From Nocardia bhagyanarayanae (GTDB lineage: Bacteria > Actinomycetota > Actinomycetes > Mycobacteriales > Mycobacteriaceae), in contig NZ_VFPG01000001.1 of NCBI RefSeq assembly GCF_006716565.1, forward strand, positions 3,472,001-3,536,000: 64,000 nucleotides of DNA. Reading direction: 5' to 3'. A program made the position numbers and the translations under genes. Below are positions 18,241 to 25,868 of the stretch, piece by piece; positions within the stretch are counted from its first letter, which is position 1, and each line of letters opens with the position of its first letter. Under the pieces are notes generated by a model. It did no database searches, was not told the DNA's origin, and saw only the letters and a program-made list of their open reading frames with translations.

Positions 18241-19662
18241 TCAGCGCAGCATCCGCGGATACGGCAGATCGGTGCTGGTGTTCTCCGACACCGCCAGCGG
18301 GCTGCCGATCTGCGGGAACGCCCGCTGCGGGCAGGCGGGCCGCTCGCACACCTTGCATCCCGCGCCGATCGGCACGGCCGCGCCCGGGTCGTCCAGGTGG
18401 AGTCCGGTCGAATACACCAGGCGGTCGGCGTATTCGATGTCGCAGCCGAGACCGATCGCGAAGTTCTTCGTCGCCGTGCCGAATCCGTGCGGCGCGATGA
18501 ACGCCGTCCGGGCGATCCACAGGTAGCGCCTGCCGTCCGGCATGGCGGAGATCTGGGTGAGGATGCGGCCCGGGTGGGCGAACGCCTCGTGTACCACCCA
18601 CAGCGGGCAACTGCCGCCGACGCGGGAGAAGTGAAAAGCCGTGGCGGACTGGCGTTTCGAGATGTTGCCCGCGCGGTCGGTGCGGACGAGGAAGAACGGA
18701 ACGCCGCGCTGGCCCTGCCGTTGCAGCGTGCTCAGGCGGTGGCAGATGGTCTCGAAGCCGACCTCGAAGCGCAGACTCAGCAGGTCGATGTCGTAGCGCA
18801 GTTCCTCGGCCGAGCGCAGGAACCGGCCGTAGGGCAGGATCAGCGCGCCCGCGAAGTAGTTGGCCAGGCCTATCCGGGCGAGCGCGCGGGATTCGCCGGT
18901 GAGCGAAGGGGTTTCGTTGAGTACCGCGTCGAGCTCGGCGCCGAAGAGCAGGAAGCCGAGCGTGGTCGCGATCTGGAAGGCGCGCTGCCCGGGGCGCAGC
19001 CTGCGGGCCAGGGTCAGGGTCCGGCTCTCGGGGTCGTAGTGGCGCTTGGGGATCGACGGGTCGGCGCCGTCGCCGCGCACCAGAACGGTCACCCCCGCCC
19101 GTTCCTCGGCGATCCTGGCGAGCTGCCGGTCCAGCGAGCCGATGGTGAGACCGCACTCCTCGAAGAGTTGTTCGGCGAGGTGGTCCAGGCGCGGGATGTG
19201 GTTGTGGTGGTCGTAGAAGAAGTCGCGGACGTCCTCGTAGGGCATCGGTACGCCCGGCCCGCCGGTGGGCGCGGCCACCCGGGAGGAGAGCAGATCGAGT
19301 TGATCGGTGGCGGCGCGTAACCGCCGGTGCATGGCGACCAGGATGCGGGCCACCTCCGGCTGGCGGGTGGCCAGCTCCTCGACCTCGGTCAGCGGGGCGC
19401 TGTCGCCGCCCGCCGCGTCGACGAGCACCTCGTGCAGGTCGGAGACCAGGCGAGCGTCGGAGTCGGCGGCGAAGAACTGCACATCCAGGTCGAAGGTGGA
19501 GTTGAGCTTCAACAGCACCGGAATGGTGAGCGGTCGCTGGTCGCGTTCCAGCTGATTGAGATAACTGGGCGAGAGATCGAGGGATTTCGCCAGTGCCGCC
19601 TGCGTCATCCGCCGTTCCTCGCGCAGTCGCCGCAGCCGGGCGCCCGCATACATCTTGCGCAC
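18241..19662 (-). CDS. prpR: PrpR/RamB-type XRE-family transcriptional regulator of propionate catabolism
   Basis: Regulator of the methylcitrate cycle. The 473-residue protein begins with a helix-turn-helix (RLRRLREERRMTQAALAKSLDLSPSYLNQLE split over residues 9-41). The centre has an IrrE-like stretch (FAGALILPYGRFL), and the C-terminal short-chain fatty-acyl-CoA-regulator domain ends with a Cys cluster, GCKVCERPACPQRAF, near residues 437-451. In mycobacterial PrpR this domain binds acyl-CoA and the cysteines a 4Fe-4S cluster (established knowledge for the homologue). GTG at 19662, with an ATG at 19653 as alternative. Divergent from prpD, as in M. tuberculosis Rv1129c-Rv1130. Confidence 0.93.
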   Translation of the reverse strand: MRKMYAGARLRRLREERRMTQAALAKSLDLSPSYLNQLERDQRPLTIPVLLKLNSTFDLDVQFFAADSDARLVSDLHEVLVDAAGGDSAPLTEVEELATRQPEVARILVAMHRRLRAATDQLDLLSSRVAAPTGGPGVPMPYEDVRDFFYDHHNHIPRLDHLAEQLFEECGLTIGSLDRQLARIAEERAGVTVLVRGDGADPSIPKRHYDPESRTLTLARRLRPGQRAFQIATTLGFLLFGAELDAVLNETPSLTGESRALARIGLANYFAGALILPYGRFLRSAEELRYDIDLLSLRFEVGFETICHRLSTLQRQGQRGVPFFLVRTDRAGNISKRQSATAFHFSRVGGSCPLWVVHEAFAHPGRILTQISAMPDGRRYLWIARTAFIAPHGFGTATKNFAIGLGCDIEYADRLVYSTGLHLDDPGAAVPIGAGCKVCERPACPQRAFPQIGSPLAVSENTSTDLPYPRMLR

Positions 19663-19733
19663 GGGCGAATCCTAACGGCTTCGTCTTCGCAAACATCGCA
19701 GAATCGCTACTTCTCGCGCACAGAAATCGGCAT

Positions 19734-19752
19734 ATGCAAGGGGTTTTTGCAT
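19734..19752. promoter_or_regulatory. Inverted repeat, candidate PrpR operator
   Basis: ATGCAA (19734-19739) and TTGCAT (19747-19752) form an inverted repeat spaced by seven bases in the 158-bp prpR-prpD intergenic region. TTCGCAAAC at 19686-19694 is a second related half. RamB/PrpR proteins are known to prefer TTTGCAAA-like sequences, so these are the likeliest binding sites. Confidence 0.5.
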
Positions 19753-19820
19753 TCGCGTTCGCTGCGTAGCGTGCGAAGAGAGGCCCTTGGGCCGGTAGCC
19801 GTCTGGAACCCGGAGGATGC

Positions 19821-21344
19821 ATGAAGACCCATATAGTACGCGCTCGCGCCGCCGACGAGGCGTTTCCGCGCAGCGAACATCTCGCCGCGAAAATCGCGGA
19901 GATCGCCGCGGATCCGGTCGAGGTGACCGACGAGGTGGCCGAGATGATCGTGAACCGGATCATCGACAACGCGGCCGTCGCCGCGGCCTCGGTGCTGCGC
20001 CGTCCGGTGACCAGCGCGCGTATCCAGGCGACGGCACAGCCGTATCGGCCGCGTGAAGGGCGGTCGGGTGCCACGGTGTTCGGGTTGTCGACGCAGACCC
20101 GGGTTTCGCCGGAGTGGGCGGCGTGGGCCAACGGGGTCGCGGTGCGGGAACTGGACTTCCACGACACTTTCCTCGCCGCGGAGTACTCGCATCCCGGCGA
20201 CAACATCCCGCCGATCCTCGCCGTCGCCCAGCACACCCGGCGCACCGGCGCCGAGCTGATCCGCGGCCTGGCCACCGGCTACGAGATCCAGATCGACCTG
20301 GTGCGCGGAATCTGCCTGCACGAGCACAAGATCGATCACGTCGCGCATCTGGGCCCCTCGGCCGCCGCGGGCATCGGCACGCTGCTCGGCTTGGACACCG
20401 AGACCATCTACCAGGCCATCGGCCAGGCGCTGCACACCACCACCGCGACCAGGCAGTCGCGCAAAGGTGAGATCTCCAGTTGGAAGGCCTACGCCCCGGC
20501 GTTCGCGGGCAAGATGGCGGTGGAGGCGGTGGACCGGGCGATGCGCGGCGAAGGCGCGCCCGCGCCGATCTGGGAGGGCGCCGACGGCGTCATCGCGTGG
20601 CTGCTCGGCGGCCCGGACGTCGAGTACCGCGTGCCGCTGCCCGCGCCCGGCGAGGCCAAGCGGGCGATCCTGGACAGCTACACCAAGGAGCACTCGGCCG
20701 AATATCAGAGCCAGGCACCCATCGACCTGGCCCGCCGGATGCGCTCGCGCATCGGTGATCTCGACCGGGTCGCGTCCATCGTGCTGCACACCAGCCACCA
20801 CACCCACGTGGTGATCGGCACCGGTTCCGGCGACCCGCAGAAGTTCGATCCGCACGCCAGCCGGGAGACCCTGGACCACTCCGTTCCTTATATCTTCGCG
20901 GTGGCGCTGCAGGACGGCGGCTGGCACCACGAGCGCTCCTACACGCCGGAGCGCGCGCGGCGGCCGGACACCGTCGAGCTGTGGCACAAGATCTCCACGG
21001 TCGAGGATCCGGAATGGACCCGCCGCTACCACTCCACCGACCCGAACGAGAAGGCGTTCGGCGCGCGTGCGGTGGTGACGTTGCAGAGCGGCGAGACCAT
21101 CGTCGACGAGCTGGCCGTGGCCGACGCCCACCCCCTCGGCGCGCGCCCGTTCGCCCGCGACCAGTACATCGAGAAGTTTCGGACGCTGACCGACGGGGTA
21201 GTAGATCCTGCGGAGCAGGACCGTTTTCTCGATGCGGCGCAACGCACCGCGAAACTCGGTGCGGGCGAACTCGATCAGCTGACGTTCACCGTGGCGCCCG
21301 AGGTCCTCGGCCGGGCACCGGAGGTTCGTGAGGGGATCTTCTGA
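19821..21344 (+). CDS. prpD: 2-methylcitrate dehydratase
   Basis: Dehydrates 2-methylcitrate to 2-methyl-cis-aconitate in the cytosolic methylcitrate cycle. The 507-residue MmgE/PrpD-family protein shows [21 protein letters not shown] near residue 110-130, the substrate-region conserved in the family, and [21 protein letters not shown] near residue 208-228. VYPAK-like C-terminal features are not obvious, but [25 protein letters not shown] near residue 342 is diagnostic. ATG at 19821 follows GGAGG four bases upstream. It is the first gene of prpDBC; the stop overlaps the prpB start by one base. Confidence 0.95.
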   Translation: MKTHIVRARAADEAFPRSEHLAAKIAEIAADPVEVTDEVAEMIVNRIIDNAAVAAASVLRRPVTSARIQATAQPYRPREGRSGATVFGLSTQTRVSPEWAAWANGVAVRELDFHDTFLAAEYSHPGDNIPPILAVAQHTRRTGAELIRGLATGYEIQIDLVRGICLHEHKIDHVAHLGPSAAAGIGTLLGLDTETIYQAIGQALHTTTATRQSRKGEISSWKAYAPAFAGKMAVEAVDRAMRGEGAPAPIWEGADGVIAWLLGGPDVEYRVPLPAPGEAKRAILDSYTKEHSAEYQSQAPIDLARRMRSRIGDLDRVASIVLHTSHHTHVVIGTGSGDPQKFDPHASRETLDHSVPYIFAVALQDGGWHHERSYTPERARRPDTVELWHKISTVEDPEWTRRYHSTDPNEKAFGARAVVTLQSGETIVDELAVADAHPLGARPFARDQYIEKFRTLTDGVVDPAEQDRFLDAAQRTAKLGAGELDQLTFTVAPEVLGRAPEVREGIF

Positions 21345-22267
21345 TGCCCGACCAACTCCGTTCCGGCCTGATGGCCGCCACCACCACCGCCGCCGACAAG
21401 CGGGCGGCCTTCCGCGCGGGACTGAACTCCGGTCGCATCCAGCGCCTGCCCGGCGCGTTCAATCCGCTGGTGGCCACGTTGATCCAGCGGCTCGGCTTCG
21501 AGGGCGTGTATGTCTCCGGCGCGGTGGTTTCGGCCGAAATGGCGCTGCCCGACATCGGTTTGACCACGCTTACCGAGGTGGTCGAGCGGGGTCGGCAGAT
21601 CGCCAGGGTGACCGACCTGCCCGTGCTCATCGACGCCGACACCGGTTTCGGCGAGCCGATGAACGCCGCGCGCACGGTGACCGTGCTCGAGGACGCGGGC
21701 CTCGCGGGCTGCCATATCGAGGACCAGGTGAACCCCAAGCGCTGCGGTCACCTGGACGGCAAAGCCGTTGTGCCAGTGGACGACATGGTGCGCAGGCTGC
21801 GCGCCGCCATTTCGGCACGCCGCGATCCCGGCTTCGTGATCTGCGCCAGGACCGACGCGCGTGGCACCGAGGGTTTGGCCGCGGCCATCGACCGCGCCAA
21901 GGCCTACGCCGACGCGGGCGCGGACCTGATCTTCACCGAGGCGCTGGCCGACGCGACCGAGTTCGCCGAGTTCCGTGCGGCAGTGGATGTTCCGCTGCTG
22001 GCCAACATGACGGAGTTCGGCAAGTCCGAACTGCTCTCGGCACAGGCGCTGGAGGAACTCGGCTACAACGCGGTGATCTACCCGGTGACCACGCTGCGGC
22101 TGGCGATGCACGCGGTCGAACAGGGGCTGGCCGAGATCGCCTCGGCCGGAACGCAATCCGGCCTGCTCGACCGCATGCAGCACCGCGCCCGCCTCTACGA
22201 GCTGCTCGAATACCAGCGCTACGACGACTTCGACTCCGGAATATTCACCTTCACGCTGAGCGAGTGA
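21344..22267 (+). CDS. prpB: 2-methylisocitrate lyase
   Basis: Cleaves 2-methylisocitrate to pyruvate and succinate. The 307-residue TIM-barrel enzyme carries the catalytic motif KRCGH at residues 132-136 and the Mg-binding DADTGFGE near residues 98-105. SGAVVSAEMALPDIGLTT and EALADATEFAEF are typical of PrpB. Its presence distinguishes this organism from M. tuberculosis, where isocitrate lyase covers the step; M. smegmatis-type prpDBC operons have it. The start ATG shares one base with the prpD stop (TGATG), and prpC begins three bases after the prpB stop. Confidence 0.95.
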   Translation: MPDQLRSGLMAATTTAADKRAAFRAGLNSGRIQRLPGAFNPLVATLIQRLGFEGVYVSGAVVSAEMALPDIGLTTLTEVVERGRQIARVTDLPVLIDADTGFGEPMNAARTVTVLEDAGLAGCHIEDQVNPKRCGHLDGKAVVPVDDMVRRLRAAISARRDPGFVICARTDARGTEGLAAAIDRAKAYADAGADLIFTEALADATEFAEFRAAVDVPLLANMTEFGKSELLSAQALEELGYNAVIYPVTTLRLAMHAVEQGLAEIASAGTQSGLLDRMQHRARLYELLEYQRYDDFDSGIFTFTLSE

Positions 22268-22270
22268 ACC

Positions 22271-23410
22271 ATGACCGAGATCAGAAAGGGCCTGGCCGGA
22301 GTGGTGGTCGACACCACCGCCGTCTCCAAGGTCGTGCCCGAGACAAATTCGCTGACCTACCGCGGTTACGCGGTCCAGGATCTGGCGGCGCACTGTAGTT
22401 TCGAGGAGGTCGCGTACCTGCTCTGGTACGGCGAACTTCCCGACGTCGCCCAGCTCCAGTTGCTGTGCCGGCGGGAGCGCGCGCAGCGGCGGATCGACCG
22501 GTCGATCCTGTCGCTGATCGAGAAGATGCCCGAGAGTTGCCACCCGATGGACGTGGTCCGCACGGTGGTGAGCTACCTCGGCGCGGAGGACGCGGGCATC
22601 GATCCGGACGGCATCGCCGCGCCGAAAGACTTGCTGGCCAGGGCATTACGGCTGACCGCCGTGCTGCCGACGGTGGTCGCCGCCGACATGCGCCGCCGCC
22701 GCGGACTCGATCCCATCGCGCCGGACTCGCACCTGGGTTTCGCGGAGAACTTCCTGCGCATGTGCTTCGGCGAGGTGCCGGACCAGCGGATCGTCCGCGC
22801 CTTCGAGACGTCGCTGATCTTGTACGCCGAACACGGTTTCAACGCCTCCACCTTCGCCGCCCGCGTCGTCACCTCCACCCGCTCCGATCTCTACAGCGCG
22901 GTCACCGCCGCCATCGGCGCGCTCAAGGGCCCGCTGCACGGCGGCGCCAACGAAGCCGTGATGCACGCGATGCTGGAGATCGGCGAGCCGGAGCGCGCTG
23001 CGGGCTGGTTGCGCGGCAAGCTCGCCGCCGAGCAGAAGGTGATGGGCTTCGGGCACCGCGTCTACAAGAACGGCGACTCCCGGGTGCCCACCATGAAGGC
23101 GGCGCTGGACGACGTGGCCGCGGTGACCGGCGGTGCGCGCTGGCTGCGGATGTACGACGCGCTGGAGCGTGCCATGGCCGAAGTCACCGGCATCCGCCCG
23201 AACCTCGATTTCCCGGCCGGCCCCGCCTACTACCTGATGGGCTTCGACATCGAGATGTTCACGCCTCTCTTCGTGCTCAGCCGCATCACCGGCTGGACCG
23301 CGCACATCGCCGAGCAGTCGGCGGGCAACGCGCTCATCCGGCCGCTGTCGGAGTACACGGGCGTGGCCCAGCGCGACCTGCTCGTCGCGGGCGGGGTGGG
23401 ACGCCGCTAG
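22271..23410 (+). CDS. prpC: 2-methylcitrate synthase
   Basis: Condenses propionyl-CoA with oxaloacetate. The 379-residue citrate-synthase-family protein has the catalytic residues in the right places: His223 in GPLHGGANE, His262 in GFGHRVYKNGDSR and Asp313 in LDFPAG. EHGFNASTFAARV near residue 187 and the C-terminal RPLSEYTG support the assignment. The location directly after prpB indicates the methylcitrate rather than the citrate reaction, although such enzymes often accept acetyl-CoA too. The stop TAG overlaps the stop of the convergent TetR gene within a shared CTAG. Confidence 0.95.
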   Translation: MTEIRKGLAGVVVDTTAVSKVVPETNSLTYRGYAVQDLAAHCSFEEVAYLLWYGELPDVAQLQLLCRRERAQRRIDRSILSLIEKMPESCHPMDVVRTVVSYLGAEDAGIDPDGIAAPKDLLARALRLTAVLPTVVAADMRRRRGLDPIAPDSHLGFAENFLRMCFGEVPDQRIVRAFETSLILYAEHGFNASTFAARVVTSTRSDLYSAVTAAIGALKGPLHGGANEAVMHAMLEIGEPERAAGWLRGKLAAEQKVMGFGHRVYKNGDSRVPTMKAALDDVAAVTGGARWLRMYDALERAMAEVTGIRPNLDFPAGPAYYLMGFDIEMFTPLFVLSRITGWTAHIAEQSAGNALIRPLSEYTGVAQRDLLVAGGVGRR

Positions 23411-24108
23411 GCGCGGGTGTCCGGTAGTTCTTTCGGCGCCCCTTCGCCAGCGGTGATGATCTTGATCACCGCGGCGACAAGCGGGCCCTCGGGATCGCTG
23501 AGCCGTGGCAACGGCGTCCGGTCTATCAGCAGTGAGCCGAGAGTGTGGTCTACCAGTTCAGCACCGACTTGCTCGGCAGAGCGACGCCCTTCCGGTTCGA
23601 ACCACGTCCACGCCCACTGCGCCGAGCCGAAGATGAGCAGGGTCCGGATACTCTCGTCGACAGGCCGGAACTCACCCGAAACGACGCCCGACTCGAGCAC
23701 GTCGCGCATGATTCCCAGGTAATGCCGTCGCAGCTGACGCCCCTCGGAAGTCTCCTCCTGCTGGGCGAACCGCGCGACCTCGCGCTGGAAAGCGACAGTC
23801 CGATTTCGATCGTGCACTTGATAGAGCATGGACGCGTACAGCAGCGCGGCCATCCGTTCGGTAGGCGTCGGAAACTCGGCCACGATGCGTTCGGCTTCCT
23901 CGATACGCTGCCGCATATAGGAAATATGCAGGGCTTCCAGCAGCCGCGCCTTGGTGCCGTAGTGGTGCACGATCAAGCCCTGCGAGACGCCCAATTCACT
24001 CGCGACCCCACTGAAGCTGGTCCCGTCGTAGCCCTTCTCGGCAACATGGCGCGTGAAGATATCGAGAATCGCACCTGACCTGCCCGGCTCGGCCGCACGC
24101 CTACCCAC
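23407..24108 (-). CDS. TetR family transcriptional regulator
   Basis: Predicted ligand-responsive repressor, 233 residues. The N-terminal helix-turn-helix reads ILDIFTRHVAEKGYDGTSFSGVASELGVSQGLIVHHYGTKARLLEAL, in two halves typical of the family. The all-helical C-terminal domain has no recognisable ligand signature. GTG at 24108 is preferred because AGGAGG lies about ten bases before it; a GTG at 24117 leaves almost no spacing. A palindrome 71 bp upstream is a likely self-operator. Targets could include itself, the DUF4254 gene or the epoxide-hydrolase-like gene. Confidence 0.92.
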   Translation of the reverse strand: MGRRAAEPGRSGAILDIFTRHVAEKGYDGTSFSGVASELGVSQGLIVHHYGTKARLLEALHISYMRQRIEEAERIVAEFPTPTERMAALLYASMLYQVHDRNRTVAFQREVARFAQQEETSEGRQLRRHYLGIMRDVLESGVVSGEFRPVDESIRTLLIFGSAQWAWTWFEPEGRRSAEQVGAELVDHTLGSLLIDRTPLPRLSDPEGPLVAAVIKIITAGEGAPKELPDTRA

Positions 24109-24117
24109 CGATACCAC

Positions 24118-24474
24118 CCCTCCTGGTCCAAATTTTCCCGCACACTCTAGCGCCCAGGTGACTGCTCGACCCCGGCGTTGACTGAGTGCGCAGTCAGCAT
24201 TAGCATTATGCGCCGAGTCACAGCGGATGTACTCGCCGCATCAATCATTGATCTACCTCGAGCAACAAACCATGCGCATAACCAGCCAAGGAGACGACCG
24301 CGTCGTCGTCACCAGTCGTAACCTGTGGTCACACCGCGCGATGAGCCCTCGCTGCGAGATGGTCACCGTCCATCGCCACCCGGCCCGCGAGCCCCAGCAG
24401 GCAACGCTGGCGAAGTCCCCGGCATGGCCGGACCATCTGATCTGTCCGAACCGTCGGTCCGCGGTGAAGGACGC
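24118..24474. other. Intergenic region upstream of the TetR and DUF4254 genes
   Basis: 357 bp between the divergent TetR and DUF4254 genes. It contains the palindrome at 24179-24196 and a possible short gene at 24272-24478, listed separately. The first part (24181-24260) is clearly lower in GC than its surroundings. No tRNA or mobile element is seen. Confidence 0.5.
24179..24196. promoter_or_regulatory. Palindrome, candidate TetR operator
   Basis: TGACTG (24179-24184) and CAGTCA (24191-24196) are exact inverted complements spaced by six bases, giving an 18-bp site of the size and symmetry used by TetR dimers. It lies 71 bp upstream of the TetR start. Confidence 0.55.
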
Positions 24475-24478
24475 GTGA
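24272..24478 (+). CDS. Possible short hypothetical protein overlapping the DUF4254 start
   Basis: Unrecognised 68-residue frame (start ATG 24272; another ATG at 24227). Its third codon positions are GC-rich from about codon 8 on, and its TGA overlaps the GTG of the next gene as GTGA, a common coupling arrangement. Against it, there is no Shine-Dalgarno and no recognised motif; the sequence is basic and rich in His, Arg and Pro. It may be chance. Confidence 0.27.
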   Translation: MRITSQGDDRVVVTSRNLWSHRAMSPRCEMVTVHRHPAREPQQATLAKSPAWPDHLICPNRRSAVKDA

Positions 24479-25050
24479 GCGTCATGGATGCGGAGGTCGC
24501 GGCGACACCGGAGGATCCGGCGACCGATGCGGGATCTCTGCTGTCGCCGGATCAGCTCTTGGCCGCGATCGGTGGTCGTCTCGCCGATCCGTTGCCGCTG
24601 ATCTCGTGGGCGAGGGAACTTGGCGATCTGCACGCCGCCCTGATCTCGACGGCTTTGAACCCACGGCGTCCATCCGACCTCACCGAGGCGGCCCTCCACG
24701 CGGAAATCGCGAAGGTCGTCGACAAGATCAACTCTTGGGCGGCCTTCTACGTCCGCCACAGCCGGTGCGCCCGCCGCCACACGCACACCTTCGGCGAGGT
24801 GATCAGTCATGTCGCGAAGTCCTACGCCGAGGCGTGGTGGACGGTGCTGCACGCCGACTGCGCGGAGCTCCGGCACTCCGCATGGGTCCATCTCGGCGAG
24901 GTCCGCGACGGCTACGCCCAACTCATCACCGATATCCGAGCCGGCCGCGTCCAACTCCCCCTGGGATGGCGAGGTATCCGACATACCCGACAAAATGACG
25001 CCGCTCTCGAAAATGACGGCGCTCTCGCCGAAGGAACCGAGGGAGACTAG
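24475..25050 (+). CDS. DUF4254 domain-containing protein
   Basis: Protein of unknown function, 191 residues. The core ADPLPLISWARELGDLHAAL, IAKVVDKINSWAAFYV, HTHTFGEVISHVAKSYAEAWW and HSAWVHLGEVRDGYAQLI matches the DUF4254 pattern, with a DIxRW-like helix replaced here by KINSW and an H-T-x-S/T-x-G-x-V motif. Homologues are frequent in Nocardia. GTG at 24475 has AAGGA three bases upstream; ATG at 24484 is an alternative. The last ~20 residues (NDAALENDGALAEGTEGD) look disordered. Confidence 0.7.
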   Translation: MSVMDAEVAATPEDPATDAGSLLSPDQLLAAIGGRLADPLPLISWARELGDLHAALISTALNPRRPSDLTEAALHAEIAKVVDKINSWAAFYVRHSRCARRHTHTFGEVISHVAKSYAEAWWTVLHADCAELRHSAWVHLGEVRDGYAQLITDIRAGRVQLPLGWRGIRHTRQNDAALENDGALAEGTEGD

Positions 25051-25062
25051 AGCCCTTGTTCG

Positions 25063-25080
25063 ACCAAGCAATTGTTTGGT
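25063..25080. promoter_or_regulatory. Near-perfect palindrome, candidate repressor operator
   Basis: ACCAAGCAATTGTTTGGT is an 18-bp inverted repeat with one mismatched pair (G/T at positions 6 and 13). It lies between the DUF4254 stop and the epoxide-hydrolase-like gene, 44 bp before the latter's ATG, where a repressor would block initiation. TetR-type sites with CAAG half-sites are known in mycobacteria. Confidence 0.55.
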
Positions 25081-25123
25081 TGAATCGGTGCGAGCCGATG
25101 TCCCCTGGAAAGCGAGCGCGCCG

Positions 25124-25501
25124 ATGACAGGACCTGACGAACTCGTCCGTGCGATGTGTCGGAGCTGGTCCGATCCGGATCCCGACCGGATCAGCTCGTA
25201 TTTCGGCGAAGACGCGGTCTACCACAACATTCCGATGGAACCGATCGTCGGCCGCACCGCCATCCGCGATTTCATCGCCGGCTTCCTCACCACTTTCGAC
25301 GCCATCGATTTCGACATTCACCACCAGGTGACCGCCGGCAACATCGTCATGAACGAACGCACCGACACCTTGCGCGGCAACGGCCGCGACACCCCACTCC
25401 CTGTCATGGGCGTCTTCGAAGTGCACGACGGCGCCATCACCGCCTGGCGCGACTACTTCGACATGGCCGCCATCAACCGCGCCTTCGGTCTGCCGGGTTG
25501 A
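25124..25501 (+). CDS. Limonene-1,2-epoxide hydrolase-like protein
   Basis: Small NTF2-fold epoxide hydrolase, 125 residues. In limonene epoxide hydrolase an Arg-Asp-Asp triad and a Tyr-x-Asn pair activate water. Here the equivalents are visible: Tyr33 and Asn35 in VYHNIPM, Arg79 and Asp81 in NERTDTL, and Asp110 in AWRDYFD. This spacing supports a catalytically competent enzyme rather than a generic SnoaL fold. EphG of M. tuberculosis is a relative with lipid or sterol epoxides as suggested substrates; the substrate here is unknown. The ATG at 25124 was chosen from the domain start; the upstream palindrome suggests dedicated control. Confidence 0.85.
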   Translation: MTGPDELVRAMCRSWSDPDPDRISSYFGEDAVYHNIPMEPIVGRTAIRDFIAGFLTTFDAIDFDIHHQVTAGNIVMNERTDTLRGNGRDTPLPVMGVFEVHDGAITAWRDYFDMAAINRAFGLPG

Positions 25502-25612
25502 GCCGAGCCGTCACCACACACCGCCCTGGATCGGGAACCGGATGGGCTCGGCGCGCGTCGAACAAAGACAGCAGGGGAGAAATTTTTGTCGACGTGTGAG
25601 GAGGGGTAGCGC

Positions 25613-25762
25613 ATGGAACGGTCGAGGTGTGTGCCGTCGTGGCGGCAGGGAGTGAGTCCGAAGCCTCGGATGCGTCCGGTGCGGCAGGCGGGGGAGGCTT
25701 GCGAGAGCTACACGTCGCGGAGGCGGCGGCAGCAGCAGGGGCGTCCGCCGGAGGGGGAGTGA
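25613..25762 (+). CDS. Possible small basic protein with strong ribosome-binding site
   Basis: Unrecognised 49-codon frame. ATG at 25613 is preceded by GAGGAGGGG (25598-25606) with six bases of spacing, which is better than for most genes here. The product is very basic (about 13 Arg or Lys), begins MERSRCVPSWRQGV and has an Arg cluster followed by QQQ near residue 40. It could be a small nucleic-acid-binding protein, a leader peptide or a chance frame after a G-rich run. Too short for recognition by sequence composition alone. Confidence 0.35.
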   Translation: MERSRCVPSWRQGVSPKPRMRPVRQAGEACESYTSRRRRQQQGRPPEGE

Positions 25763-25830
25763 GATGGCATCTGGCTGAGGCGCCGGAGGGCGGGCGAGGG
25801 TACGTCCTCTGACGCGGGAACAGAGCGCAG

Positions 25831-25863
25831 CGGCCGGGCCGCGCGGGGAGCGCGGCCCGGCCG
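25831..25863. terminator. Strong terminator hairpin downstream of metE
   Basis: CGGCCGGGCCGCGC (25831-25844) is the exact inverted complement of GCGCGGCCCGGCCG (25850-25863), a 14-bp stem with a five-base loop. It ends six bases before the metE stop. On the plus strand it is followed by TAGTTT. Confidence 0.85.
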
Positions 25864-25868
25864 TAGTT

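Larger units (their letters stand above)
25502..25868. other. Intergenic region between the epoxide-hydrolase-like gene and metE
   Basis: 367 bp between convergent genes. It contains a candidate 49-codon gene at 25613-25762 and a strong terminator hairpin at 25831-25863. No tRNA signature is visible. The remainder shows nothing. Confidence 0.5.

Noticed and set aside
24325..24474. N-terminal extension of the DUF4254 frame up to an ATG at 24325
   Set aside because: The extension is Pro/Arg/Gly-rich, shows no similarity to the family, and lacks a ribosome-binding site; GTG at 24475 fits better.
25627..25812. A 61-codon Ala/Gly/Glu-rich frame after the epoxide-hydrolase-like gene
   Set aside because: No ribosome-binding site, low-complexity composition, and it overlaps in another frame the ORF at 25613 that has a strong one.
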